From Paramacrobiotus metropolitanus (lineage: Eukaryota; Tardigrada; Eutardigrada; Parachela; Macrobiotidae): a stretch of DNA of 64,000 bases. Position numbers and translations under genes: made by a program. The notes beneath the pieces are model-generated. The model was not told the DNA's origin. It was given only the letters and a program-made list of their open reading frames with translations, and ran no database searches. Below, piece after piece: positions 35,292 through 47,230 of this stretch (its first letter is position 1; each line of letters starts with the position of its first letter). The DNA is taken from contig NW_026570414.1 of the NCBI RefSeq assembly GCF_019649055.1, positions 101,192 through 165,191 on the forward strand, in the 5' to 3' direction.

Positions 35292-36679
35292 TCAGAATAT
35301 TCGCGCGGCTTTGCCAATGAGCAGAAAGGTCACGGACAGTATGGCCAGGCACAGACAGGCCGGGACGTTGAGTTCCCATTCATCATCCTCGTTCTCCTCG
35401 CCGGCGAAGAACAAGTACATCCACCCGGCGAGCAGCGCGAAACCCCCCATGACCATCAATCCGTGCCCGAGACCCGGCGGCACGTAGTTGGGATCCACCG
35501 CCCCGGGGTCGCTGTCGGGGGTGGGCTGTGGGCGGCGGAGGAACACCTGCACCACGGTGTCGGCGTGGATGCCGTGATCGGCCAGACGGGACGTGGGCGG
35601 GGCCAGGACGCGGCCCATGTAGAGAAGCTGACCGGTCTGTCCTGAAAAATTCATAGAAAACACAAATTTCAAGTGACGTAATTCAAGGCGTAAAATAAAA
35701 TACACAATAAAAATAATTTAAATAATGCAAACATAATCACCATTAGTGATGTGATACGCTTAACATATCGTAATTGATTTCATTGAGCAGGCCAGTAATG
35801 ATTTATTTCAAAATGTTTTCTTTTATTTCTCAGTTTTTATTTTATCGATGCTACCAGTTATGAGTTCTTGGAATTTTTCTAAAATTCATTGCATATTTTA
35901 TCTTCTGATATATCATAAACGTATGTTACCGTATTATAATTCAATAACAATGCGAGTATTATTCCGATCTACACTTTTCATGTAATTATTCATTAAATTT
36001 TTTAAAAACTTTATTACGTTATTTTTAAAAAGATTAAAATTTTTTTACCGATAAATGGCCGTAATCGCTACGCCTAACAGGAAAGTATCGTTTGGAACTT
36101 TTTTAAGGAACCCTGAAACAGGAGAAACCAAAATCGGCCATCCTAAACCGCTCCATAAATCAGCAATAAATAACCAATTAATTTTACAACAATCATAATA
36201 CTTAAAAATCTCGGTAAATACCGTAAATCGTAAACGTTGTTATCTCTACCTGCCTCTCACTCCGGTCAATCAACGTAACGATAGAAAATTCATACAAAGA
36301 ATAAAAATTAAAATCATCAAAAACACCAAAAAAGGAAAAAACCCCGAAGATCACCACAAAAAATTACAAAACGATGAAAGACACCAAGCAGATTAAAAAT
36401 TTCAGAAACAAGAAAACTAATAAAACGGATTACACGAGTCGACAAGAAAACAAACGAAATTCAAGTCAGGAAAAGCGAAAGAATGAACAGAAAACTGAGA
36501 AAACACAAAATACGCCAGCAGTAACACGGGGCGGTGGCGCTGTGCACACCGTCCCCCGTACCGGGGCTAATGTGCGCCGCCACATGTTCATCGTACAACG
36601 CGGCCACCGTCGTCGTCCCATCCACCGCCACCACCTCCGACCGCCCGTCGGGAAACTGCAGACGAATCGATAGGCTCAT
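35292..36679 (-). CDS. Membrane-anchored ubiquitin-like protein (TMUB-like)
   Basis: Two exons on the minus strand: 36679-36562 and 35641-35292, joined in phase 1 by a 920-bp intron, about 155 residues. The N-terminus is a ubiquitin-like fold: MSLSIRLQFPDG, VVAVDGTTTVAALYDEH, then QTGQLLYMGRVL and LADHGIHADTVVQVF, matching the ubiquitin strands and the xLIYxGKxL-like region. After a Pro-rich linker come two hydrophobic segments (LMVMGGFALLAGWMYLFF and VPACLCLAILSVTFLLIG) separated by an acidic loop (GEENEDDEW). Ubl followed by C-terminal membrane segments is the layout of TMUB1/TMUB2, which act at the ER in ERAD. The N-terminal membrane segment of vertebrate TMUBs is not seen here; it could lie on an upstream exon. 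The family assignment is by architecture and motif. Confidence 0.7.
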
Positions 36680-36689
36680 GGTGTATCAG

Positions 36690-37439
36690 GGGGACGCAGC
36701 GGTGGGGTTGGAATGCTTGTGGGTCGTCGCTGTAGGCTGCATCACGTTGGAGAACCCACACAGTCACATCGCGGAGCTCCGTTTCCAAATCAATCAGTCG
36801 TTTATGGATTCCGAGCAGCTCACGATCCTAAGTATTGGCACTCAGTCATTCCTTGACGGCAAAATAATTTTTCCATAGAAAATCATGGGAAGAAAAGCAA
36901 AAGGTAGCCAGGGGTGAATTTAAGAAAACTTGGTAATCAAATTTTTGATTCAAAAATTAATAATAAAAATATCGTTTTTATTTTCACTGCGCAGTGTAGT
37001 CGAAATTTCATTGGGCCACATTATATTTGCGACCGCCACTCGCGTAGGCGGTGCCGTGAACGTCGCTGACGTAGCACTGAAGTTGTCAACAGTAAAGCAG
37101 CTGTTAAAAAAATTCCTTATGCAGTTTTGCTGCTTATTTGCAGCCGATTTGTTATGCAATGCCGATTTTAACTACTTATTCCAATTTAGCTACTATAAAT
37201 TGCATATTATAAAAAAAATTAAATTATTGTGTAAGCGCAGAAGTGTTACTTATTTAAATTCTAGCGTTCGAATTCTGGATTATATTCCACAAAAATTTTA
37301 TCGTTTTTCAAAACTAACAGTCTAACAGAAATAAATCAATATTTAAAAAATAAATATTTTAAAAATAAATATTCTTAAAAAATTTTAAAATAAATATTTT
37401 TGAAAATAAATATTTAGACAAACGATAAACTTATGAACC
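36690..37439. other. Non-coding, AT-rich; open frame judged spurious
   Basis: A 131-codon frame at 36930-37325 has no family motifs and biased AT-driven composition. A tRNA B-box-like GTTCGAATTC at about 37266 has no cloverleaf around it. It may contain the promoter of the TMUB-like gene, which is transcribed leftward. Confidence 0.4.
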
Positions 37440-38040
37440 AGTATGTATGTACAATGGACGCCAAAATTGTCTTACACTTATGTAATCACAAAACTCGCGC
37501 AACCAGGCACTTTTCTGTACTCAAACAGCCAAATTTTTGACTGGCTATCGGCTTGCTGACATTTAAATTTTACACTTGAACCTTGCGCATTTCCCAACGA
37601 AAACCATCGACCAATAACTCAAACGAAAGAGGAAAAAATTTCAAGAATTTTGATACCAAACAAGGTGTTCTTTATAAGATCTAAGAGATAATCCAGCCAT
37701 CTAAAGTTTCTCGTAGACATAGCATAGGATTTGCATCCGCGGTTTGGTTTCAGTTTTCACACAGAAATCGTGTGCTTTGTCTACGACAAACTAAAATGGC
37801 TCGATTTTCTCTTATATCTCATGAAGGATGACTCATTTGGTATGGAAATTCTTGAAATTTTTTTGTCTTTCGTTTGAGATATCGCTTCATGGTTTTCGTT
37901 GGGAAATGCGCCAGGAACAAGTGTTCGTATTCTTGCGCGTTTTCTGTTTATTGGTCATTTGGTCCTAGCCATTTATTTTTATTGGTCATTCGGTCCCGGA
38001 CCGAATGTAAGACAATTTTGGCTTCCATTGTACATAGTGC
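37440..38040. repeat. Inverted-repeat element of about 600 bp
   Basis: Outer arms: TGTACAATGGACGCCAAAATTGTCTTACA (about 37448-37477) faces its reverse complement at about 38005-38034. Inner arms of about 150 bp pair 37584-37735 (GCGCATTTCCCAACGAAAACC, CTCAAACGAAAGA, AAATTTCAAGAATTT) with 37765-37920. The centre is near 37750. No ORF is inside, so it is a non-autonomous element. Confidence 0.75.
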
Positions 38041-38237
38041 GAAAGAAATATAAACCTTCGCAAATATGTATTTTGTATCTTAATATCGTACAAACTATAA
38101 CCAGAAAAATTACAAAGTGCGCCACTGCGCTTCCGCGGAGAACTGATTTTGGAGACGTAAATAAGTAGGTACTTTCCTTGCAGCGCCTGAGGGCGGCAGC
38201 TTAAGCGACACCGCTCCAACGGTTGTTATTGATTCTT

Positions 38238-38287
38238 TTATAATAAAAACATGCGATATCCATGGATATCGCATGTTTTTATTATAA
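38238..38287. repeat. Perfect 50-bp palindrome
   Basis: TTATAATAAAAACATGC... and its exact complement meet at the centre GATATCCATGGATATC with no loop. It starts just before 38240 and ends at 38287. It lies about 560 bp upstream of the SRCR-CUB-ZP gene and just outside the 37.4-38.0 kb element. Confidence 0.9.
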
Positions 38288-38850
38288 ATGGCCAGCGAAT
38301 GACTGGCCAGACATTCATGTGTCAACTGCCAACGAGTAACGTTGCGAGACATACGACACAATACACTTTATCATTTACCGAAATAATTATGGGAAAACCA
38401 CGATACTACCGTCCGCTTAGCGATGTTGTGCAGCATATTACGTGGTACATGTTTATCATTACAAAGTGTCAATATACGAAGCCGGATGAATGCATTGCAA
38501 AGCAACAAATCACTTCCTCTCATTACTGCATAGCTGCTGATAAGCGTTGAACAGCTCCGATAAAGGGCAACCGATAGCAGCACAGCACAGCATTGTAGCG
38601 GTTATCAATCGAAACGCGCACTTCCGCTAGCACGCTGAATGCTTCGTTGTGCGGCATTTCCGAGAGTATCTTGGTTACCTGAAGTTTTTCTTGCGCCGCT
38701 ACGATAATTTTCACTATATGGATAACTGCAGAAATTTCTAAACGCTCGTGCGTAATAACATACAGAATTTTTAGATTTTCACTGAGCGACGATTTCCGGG
38801 ATCTTTTCTGTCCATTTAAATGTGTTATTTTGTACATAACCAAAGCTATC

Positions 38851-41800
38851 ATGTGGATGTACCAAGCATCTGTTGTCATCGTCCTGATTTTCAATCTGCA
38901 CTGTGTTTCTTCTCAGGTGAGTGTTTCACGGTATTTTAACGCGTTAACGTTTCGGTAAGGAAACTGTGCCGGTACATCATAACAAACATTCGTGTACACG
39001 GACGAAAACCTTCATTTTCGCGCACTCCCAAAGAGGTTTTGCTATGTTTTGTGACATTCTGTAGCCAAATGATTTGCATATGTTGGCGTGAAAACCGTTC
39101 ATGCGCGCAACATTCCGTTGGGAAGCTGAAATGAAATTCCAAAAAGTTATGGCTGAAATGAAATTCCAAAAAGTTTAAATGTACTGAGGGGTACCAAAAG
39201 CCTCATTATCGAACCGATCCTCATCAAACTTGAAATTTTGCAAAAAAACGTACATGAAGATCCCTTTTTTCAAACAATCTGCTTAATGGTGCCATATACG
39301 CTTTTAGCTGCAAGTTCGCTGGGCACAAGCGGCGATAACGGAGGACGGTGGCAATCGTCGAACCGGTCAAGTGGAAGGCTTCGCACCAACGCACAACACG
39401 TGGTGGAAAACGTGCTCATCCAATGTCACAATTCGCAGCTCGCCTAGCCGTTTGGGACGGCTGCTGTGCCAAAAGTTCGGCTTCGATAATGTAGTGTCAA
39501 TCCGGTTCGCCAGTGGCGCTCCATCACCCGGCTACGCGTCGGTAGATATTGTCTCCTGTCCCGGTCAGTGAATTATCTTATAATACAGATTACAGATCAC
39601 TGCTGATCCGCTTTAAGTTTTTATGAAAATTTAATATGGATCAGTATGCTGACTTTCTTATTGCACACGGACCACGGCGACAGTAATCATGAGCTTCAGA
39701 CTGTATAATGCGGGAAACACTCACTGATTTCTCCTTAACGAAATATATAACACATAACACATATACAACACATATAACACATGTATTTTGTTTTGCTGCT
39801 GACAGATGATGTTGACGATATCTCCATGTGTCAGTTTGCGGAAATAAGACAGCAGACACAGTGCGGACGGAATTTCCTCATCAGCCTTACGTGCAACGGT
39901 AATGAGCAGATTTAATACTCGTAAAGGCTACATGCAATAAAGCTTGTTAGGAAGCTTTAGTGCACAACGAGCGCTTCGACGTTTTTCGCATTCCAGACTT
40001 TTTCACAATATAAATTCGCACACTGGACACCAGAGATCATCTATTCTACGCGTTGTTCTACAATCCACGTCACTACTCACTATAGCTCCTAAGAAGTTGA
40101 TTACTTGATAATTATTGTTTGTATTTAAAAGCTTATCAAACTTGCTAAAGTGGAAAAACGCACAGTGTACCGCCTCTATGGTGTCCGGTACGTGAATTCA
40201 TATTGTGAAGATGTCCGGAATGCAAAACAACGTCGAAGTATTATGCTTTAAACCATCGATCTCGTAGAGCTTACTCCGGAACCGCTCCCGGCACCGCCAT
40301 TGGTTGGCAACAATGACATCCGCGAGATCACCTGCAACGCCACCCGTCGTATGCGCCTGCCCACGGGCCCGCAGATCCGCAGTATCTTCCACCGCTCCCG
40401 TGTCGGCCCGACCAACCAGTGCAGTATGGAGTTCCTGGTGCAGGGTGATGTCTACCTGCATTTAGACAGCAGCCGGCTGGTGCGATATCCCAACACCCCG
40501 GCGAACATAGCGTGTAACAGCATCAACCATGTGATCATCCGGCAAATTCTCCAGTATCAGCGGATCGAACCTACCGGAATGGTAGATGTGCGGGAGGTTA
40601 GAGAGGAGCGCTTCTGCGGGCAGCAGAACGATATGCGCACTGTGATTATCAGCCCGGTGGCGGTGTCGGTCAATATCACGTTTGTGAGGGCCACTCCGTT
40701 GGCGGGAGCAGAGCAGTTTGATATCACGCTGGAAGGTAAGGAAGCTGTGGAAAGCACACTTTACTGTCGCGGCAAGTTGATTTGCACAGCCGCAGTGTAA
40801 TGAGCTCGCTTAGCGTATGGGATAATTATACAAATAAATAGGAAAAGTTACTTCCTTGTTCAGAACGGGAGATACAGCATTCCCGTTTACCGAAATTTGA
40901 GTTTTCGTCATACACTGTCGCAAGGTATTGGTAAACATTCCGTCTAAACAACGAGAAATCCTGAATACAAAAATCAATGATAAAGTATTGTGTTATCATA
41001 AAAGCGTATATGCGACCTTTACGACACAACATGACTGAATTTTCACGTTAGAAAACAGGATTTCTAGAGAAAGATCTGGTTTTATTGTACCACATAAGTT
41101 TAAAGTTGGACTCGTACGGAAGCAGCTTAATATGAACAATGCAAGTTTTCTCTGTCATTTATTTCGTTTATTAGTTAGTTGTCTCGGTGTCCAGAAGAAT
41201 TTGATTTTTTGCCGTAAACCTTACTGCTTAACAGAAAAGTTAAATAAGTTCTTGCAAATTATACCGGTAAACAAGCGATTTTAGCCACCAGCTAATGTGG
41301 CTTGCGGTATTCCATACAATAAATTTGCAGGATGCATTGATCTTCCCTACCCTATAAATGTGTTGTCGATTTAACAGCAATTCCGCAGATAGCCGCACAC
41401 TGTGGCTCCTCCTCCATGAACGTGTCCATCGTCAAGCAAAAGCTAGCCGGATGGAACAACGGGACCTGGACCGCGCAGGTCGTCAACCAATCGCTGACGA
41501 TTCCGCCGTCATCCGCTGACCAGCAGTGTCGTGCTGTACAAAGCGACGTCCAAAGCCGTTCCACGGATTTTTTCCAATTTGTCTTTGATGCCACACGCTG
41601 CCCGCGCATCTTCAACATGGATGTATGTGCGATGTGCATTATCTGCGTAAAAAGCGACTTGTAGGATTTTCTATTAGACAGATAACTACACCTTATCCTA
41701 CCAAGTCTTGGTGGCCCGGAGTGAACAAGTGGATATCGGCGCGGTACAAATTGAGTATCGGGACCAATTCTTGATCCCCATTCGCTGCTATTTGAAAATG

Positions 41801-42420
41801 GATCCGGCGGGAGCGGAGCTAGAAGATGTTAACAGCGGGGATGTTCTTCCGTTTGAGGATATTTCGGAAACCATCGTTATACCGTACAGGTACGTAATTT
41901 TCGTATGTTCTCCTGGTGACCTTTAGATTTTTTTCAGAGTGAAATGTTTTGCAGTGTAAATGTATATCGAGATTCCAGTCTCCAAGTTCCATTTCAATAT
42001 TTGACCTTTAACAACGGGGAAACGGCGTTTTATTTGGTGGCGACACCTATGGATACCGGGACACCGGTCAACAGTATTCGAACAGAGGTTGAGCGCTGTC
42101 TGGCCAGGAAATCAGACGGTTCAAACGAAAACAACGACATTGTATTATATAATTCGGGGTGCGTATTGCATAGACACTTGCTGAGTCTCATCGTAATTTA
42201 AGCAGATATCGAAAATTATTCAACTGCTGCTATATTTTTTAGAACAACAATACCTGGTGTCGATCCACGGGTGACCACTAATAAGGGATTACAATCGCTG
42301 ACGCTGGCAGTAACCTTGAGGACTCTTAGTTTTTCCAGCGGTAGTTATGATTTTATGTGCTATGTACGCAGTGGTTTCGGCAATGAGCCGGTAGCTTATC
42401 ATAGTAATGCTTTAATATAG
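38851..42420 (+). CDS. SRCR-CUB-ZP secreted protein (DMBT1/hensin-like)
   Basis: Eight exons in one frame: 38851-38916 (signal peptide MWMYQASVVIVLIFNLHCVS), 39308-39563, 39806-39898, 40268-40735, 41378-41622, 41678-41889, 41955-42158 and 42243-42420 (phases 0,1,1,1,0,2,2), about 540 residues. Exons 2-3 encode one SRCR domain: GQVEGF, TWWKTC, LLCQKFGF, DIVSCPG, then MCQF...CGRNFLISLTC. Exon 4 encodes a CUB-like domain (ITCNATRRMRLPTGPQI, FCGQQ, VIISPVAVSVNITF). Exons 5-8 resemble a ZP module (HCGSSSMNVSIVKQKL, LTIPPSSADQQC, FDATRCP, NYTLSYQVLVAR, LIPIRCYL, YLVATPMDTG, YDFMCYVRSG). SRCR, CUB and ZP in this order define DMBT1/hensin/CRP-ductin, extracellular proteins of epithelia and mucosal defence. 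No membrane anchor follows the ZP part, so it is probably secreted. A polyadenylation-like AATAAA is at about 42473. The SRCR call is strongest, ZP the least certain. Confidence 0.75.
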
Positions 42421-43265
42421 CAGTTGCCGTTGCAGTTTGTACGATAATGCTGTAAACTGCTTTCTCATTTAAAATAAAGGCAAGCGTGCTGAGCCTAGGT
42501 CGAATTCGGTACAGTTCATCTCAAACTGCTGGCGAGGAAGTAAAATTGTAATACCTATGTGACAGCGTTGGGTGAAGATCACAGATTACATTAAGTTTTT
42601 CTGACAGCTAGGGTAATTATTTTTTGAATCGATTAAATATTTTTCTAGTTTGTGCATTACGCGACTACAGTGGTACAAGATCTACAAAAAAAAAGAACAA
42701 TCATCAGCCACATTTGTTTCGTTTCGCAAGTTGTATAACTGTTCCTTACGCAAAATCCGTGTATGGTATGGTATTTTCGAAGTTATGTCCGGGAAATTGT
42801 TGTGTGAACCGGGGCAATAAACAAATTTGGTAAAATAAGTACTTGAACTTGTTAGCTGTGCAATAGTCTAACTAATTATCGCACCCGCACGCGGTGACAG
42901 CATTCGGATTTCCCTATCTGTTAATTGACTTTACGATGTACGGTTCACCAGTGTATTGTATTTACGCGCACTTGCACGGGCATGTTCACCGAATTCAGTT
43001 AGTCTTATACGGACCTAGTGAAAATGTTTACTTTCTCATGCCCTTTGCTCCGGATAGTTTAATTGTGTGATAGACTGATAGTACAGCGATCGCCCGATAT
43101 GCGCGTACAGTATATCCGGTAGATGCCATTTCCTTAAAAACGTTTTATCAAACATTTGTTAATCATTGTGCAGTGTTGGTTACTGTCGGTGAACCGGGTA
43201 AAACGGTTAATACCGATATAGATTTCGATACGCAGTGAAGGAATTACATCCAAACAAATCAGAAG
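42421..43265. other. Intergenic: 3' UTR of the SRCR gene and upstream of the hub gene
   Basis: AATAAA-like signal near 42473. No gene was found in the remaining sequence. Confidence 0.45.
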
Positions 43266-44023
43266 ATGGATCCTGCACTGAAAAAGCATGCCGATGAAAA
43301 TTCTTCGGTGGACAAAAAGCGGATGATCATAAACATGACACAGTCCCTGCTGGATTTTATTAGTGCAGGGGATTTCGAGTCGTATTCGTAAGTACTCTTA
43401 GCGATAATTCATACTTGCAGCACTTACCTGTGCACTAAATCGCACGTAATTTAAAGGCAATTTTCTGTTTTGTTTTCTCAGTTACAGTGCGGATAGCTTT
43501 ACTTACTAAATTCTGATATTTTTTTGTAGTAAGCTCTGTGATCCTTCCCTGACCGCTTTTGAACCAGAAGCACTGGGACATCTTGTTGCCGGGATGGATT
43601 TCCATAAATTTTACTTCGATAATCGTAAGCCAAACGAATTTTTTTGCGCTCATTCATCGGAAATTTCAAGGATAATAAATATTTGTCATTTTCCACCACG
43701 TACAGGTACACAGCGTGGATCAAGGTCGGTTCAGACCTCCGTGGTGAATCCGCAAGTTCACCTCCTAGGCGATGATGCGGCCTCGATTGCCTACATCCGT
43801 TTGATCCAGAGTATTGACGAGTGAGGAATCTAACCGGCAGAAAAGCTTCATAACGTAAGCGGTATTTATTCAGATTTAAAATTGGTTGTCGTTTCGCAGA
43901 TCGGGTGCTGCGGCGTCGCAATCCTTTGAGGAAACTCGTGTATGGCATAAGCGCGACGGACGCTGGCAGTTGGTCCATTTTCATCGCTCCGGCGGCCGTT
44001 TGTCCACCAAGACACCGACGTAA
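43266..44023 (+). CDS. Free-standing CaMKII association (hub) domain protein
   Basis: Four exons: 43266-43387, 43530-43624, 43706-43820 and 43900-44023 (phases 2,1,2), about 151 residues. The whole product is the oligomerisation domain of calcium/calmodulin-dependent kinase [89 protein letters not shown] and FHRSG. The start at 43266 has 21 residues before the domain and no kinase or calmodulin-binding exon upstream within reach. Such hub-only proteins (for example vertebrate alphaKAP, made from an internal promoter) can assemble with or modulate CaMKII holoenzymes; that role here is inferred. The intron 43625-43705 is 81 bp, in frame and free of stops, so retention would insert 27 residues between FYFDN and TQRGS. 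Kinase homology shows it should be spliced. Confidence 0.9.
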
Positions 44024-46115
44024 ATTGTTACAGCATTCTGTGTAGACAGTGTAGTTTTTACTTCCTGGTACAATTTTCAAATTATGATTATTGCTTGTGT
44101 TTGCTTGTGTTTCTGCTCTGATGATGAGAGAATTACGTTCCTTTTGGGTCTGTTCCATGGGCAAAATTGTGGCACTTCGAGCCCAAAACTGTTTATAGGT
44201 TACATGTAAGCAGGTGAACTCGAGAGGATGCGCATCGCGCATAAAATTAATATACTGTATATCTGTACATGATGTACGTTACATGGCGTTGAACAATTTA
44301 CGACAAAAGGCGGCAGTTGCTCGTTTTAACCGCTTCACGTAATACGGGTACTTGTGCGAACAAATTGCGATGAGCGCCTGACTAAAGGCTTTCCGAAAAC
44401 ATAACTGTATTAACTGTAACTGTATTAACTGTACATGTATAACTAACTGTATTAAATAGTATACGTATCTTTTTTGTGTAATAAAAAGTTCGTTATTGTT
44501 TTTAGAATTTGTAGTTTTGGCATTATTTGACAAAAATGAGAGGTACCTTACCCTAGGTCAAAAATGTCATATTACATGTAGTAGAATATCGTAGAACAAC
44601 GGCAGGGATTAAAACATTATCAAGCACGTACAGTATTATCTTGGTTAGAACGCCGGCAAGCAATGCAACACCAAACTTTAAGAAACTGAAGGGAGTACAA
44701 AACATTTTTTTGGATATATATTTATTAGTTGCGATAAGCACCAAGACCGATTGTGATTGAAAACTTTACCGGTTAAACATTTGTATGCTTAGTCACGGAA
44801 TGGCTCGACTTACTACTAAATCAATTGGCCGAATATAAGCGATCTCCTAGCAAAGTATCTTAATCATAATTCATCACCGATTAAGACGTTTGCGATTTTC
44901 GAAAACACGGTCTTTTCATTATCGCGCCGATCATTGATCGCCGATCACCAATTTATAAGACCAAAAAATGTTCTTCGAGAGGTATTATTCGCCGTAAACG
45001 CAGATGCAGTCGATCAAGAAAGCTTCGGTGCAGTTTTCTGTAATCAATTCCGGTGCTTTACTGCTTTCGTGTGTAGCGTATACATAAACGCCCAAAAGCT
45101 GCACACATGGGGCCGCCTCGCTAGAGTCTCACGCTGACCAATCAGTACCGTCCTTGTATGAATTTCACCGATTACAATTTAGCCGCTTTTCTTTGTCTCA
45201 GTGCTCGTGTTTTGGTGGGTGTATCCAGCAAGTGATTACGAGAAATTTCCCTGTTACGCCGCTTAGCTGGCATGACAGTCATAGTTCATTAGGTCATAGT
45301 TCAGTATTCAAGCGTCTACTTATTCCTGCCTGATCTTGCAAGTTCAGTGCGTCTGGTTCTTATTTTAAACTTTTAGTGTTGATAGCAGTTTATTTATTCA
45401 GTCGCTTGTACGACTTACGAGGACAACGTCAATAACTAAAATCATCCTTTTTGTAATTCATCTATTCTGGATAATGGATTTTTTTATGTATCTGCTTATG
45501 TTCTTCGGTTTACCAGGGTTTATTTTTTTGTGTGTGTGTCGCGTACGTATTTGTATGAGAGTATACAGAGTACGCCCGTTAAACGTAATGATTCACGACT
45601 GATGGCACCGTATAATAAACAAATCCGTGCAATCTGCAGAATAACATTGCGCGTTAAATACTGTAGTTAACGGTAAAAAGCGGAAGTACATGTACGGAAG
45701 TGCTTTTTTATCGGTTTGGCAAGATTGCCATGAACACAACTGTCGCAACATGACTGCAGACTTATCGAGAAACATAATTTTATTAGCTTCCTTGGAAACA
45801 TCATTTTATTAGTGTTCGCACGGGTGTTGGCTGCGTGCACGGAGCTCGGACACGGGTATTGGCTGTGTGCACGGGTGACCTTTGTGGGGATCGGCACGGG
45901 TGTTGGCTGGGTGCGCGGCTTTTAAATTTTATTATGATTTTCGAATTTTGGTCGTAACATTTACAGTTTTCTAGGACTTATTAAACCGCAACAGTTTTTT
46001 CGACCGGTTTCTGACGTATTTTTTCATGAGCGCACAATCGCCTGAAAACGTAATGCGACTGTTACTACGGAAACAAAATATGACGGGCTTGGGGAATTTT
46101 CTTTTGGGGCTGACT
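44024..46115. other. Intergenic spacer with minor repeats
   Basis: No gene is supported. It contains a short AACTGTATT repeat tract at 44400-44455 and three degenerate direct copies of CACGGGTGTTGGCTG with GTGC.CGG at about 45815-45920. Confidence 0.45.
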
Positions 46116-46148
46116 TTAAAGTTTAAAGCTTCCAAGAAAGCTACTGAC

Positions 46149-46730
46149 CTGATACACTGTCGCTTCAGAATCGGGAACAAACTCCTCATCGGTCAGCAGA
46201 TCATTGACTTCTTCTGCACTGCACAGAAGAAACACTTCGGAATCGGCAAACCGACAGCGACGTGGAAGATGCTGGATAATCTTCGCTACGGTCGACCTCT
46301 CCAACTCCACGAGTCCATCCCGACGTGCCAGACGCCAAAGTCGGTACACGTTCTCCGGTCGCTTCATTATTTCGTGCAGTATCTTTTCGGCATACTTGAC
46401 GGCTTCGTCCATCTGCACGTATTTGGCGGCCGTCCACACTCGGACGGCGTCTTGGCGTTCCACGGCAAACTCGGACTCGACTCTGCTGAGACTCTCCACC
46501 AGCTTGACCAGCGTTTCCAGATGGACATTCTCCGGTTGATGCAGCTCGATGCTGGCCGAGTCGCGTTCCTGGAAATGTCCACCCAACATGGCGCCGAAGT
46601 ACGGTGACCCTTGGATGAGTGCGTCTTTGTCCACGGACAGTATTGCACGGCCGATTCGCAGCAGGAAAATGGTTGTGTTTTTCTGCTGTTGATGGGCCGT
46701 CTTTAATTTCTTCGAACAATTTGTATCCAA
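46149..46730 (-). pseudogene. BTB/POZ protein copy G, truncated after the BTB-BACK exon
   Basis: One exon on the minus strand from the ATG at 46730 to a donor at 46149 (GTATCAG|GTCAGT). The BTB domain (residues about 22-120) is complete: TLSVDKDAL-like entry (ILSVDKDALIQGSPYFGAML), GGHFQERDSASIEL, NVHLETLVKLVESL, AAKYVQMDEAVKYAEKIL. The start of BACK follows (NVYRLWRLARRDGLVELE, SEVFLLCSAEEVNDLLTDEEF). Such proteins usually recruit substrates to Cullin-3 ligases through BTB, with BACK and Kelch parts behind. No BACK or Kelch exon follows on this strand before 45 kb, so the copy looks cut off, though translation past the donor could give about 200 residues. It is nearly identical in sequence to the plus-strand copy at 54090. 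Confidence 0.75.
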
Positions 46731-46771
46731 TACTGGCGAAGTAGGAAAAACTGTACCAAAATTAAAATTGT

Positions 46772-46796
46772 ACGTCGTGGAAAATAGTCAGATCTA
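46772..46796 (-). promoter_or_regulatory. Conserved upstream box of the BTB family, copy at gene G
   Basis: TAGATCTGACTATTTTCC followed by ACGACGT, about 45 bp upstream of the ATG at 46730. Equivalent boxes precede the BTB copies at 49179 and 54090. It is probably a core-promoter or transcription-start element or 5' UTR motif kept in the duplications. Confidence 0.5.
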
Positions 46797-47230
46797 TTAC
46801 AGGAATTACCAATAGGTCTAGCTAGAAAATATGGTATGTTAGTAATGTTATCAAATAATTCGCAGTTGAAAAGTCTCACTACACTGGAAGTGTGAAAAAG
46901 TGAGATTTGCAAAAACAAAACCGATGACTGTCTGCTTTGCGTGCAGTGGTGCACCAGTCTAATGCATGTCCACACTTCTCTGCATGGTACGTACTACTAG
47001 TATGTACTGGCATCATGGCATGAATTCGTGCATTTAATGCGAGTGTTTTGTAATAACCATAAACCCGTCGGTCAAGGACCATTCGTTGAAAATCCGTTTT
47101 TTGTGCTTTATCCATGCGTACGTTTTAAACACATCAGCCTCGCTTGCGTCTCTCGATCGCTGACCAAATAAGTACAGTACGCTGACCAGCAAGTACCGCC
47201 CGTCATACAGTCCATCGCCATCACTCCGTC

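Noticed and set aside
37262-37280. GTTCGAATTC resembling a tRNA B box
   Set aside because: No A box or cloverleaf stem pairs at the required distances.
36930-37325. 131-codon open frame between the TMUB-like gene and the inverted-repeat element
   Set aside because: AT-driven composition, no motif, no splice or homology support.
43499-44242. 247-codon minus-strand open frame
   Set aside because: It lies antisense to three exons of the CaMKII hub gene, whose plus-strand translation matches the family throughout.
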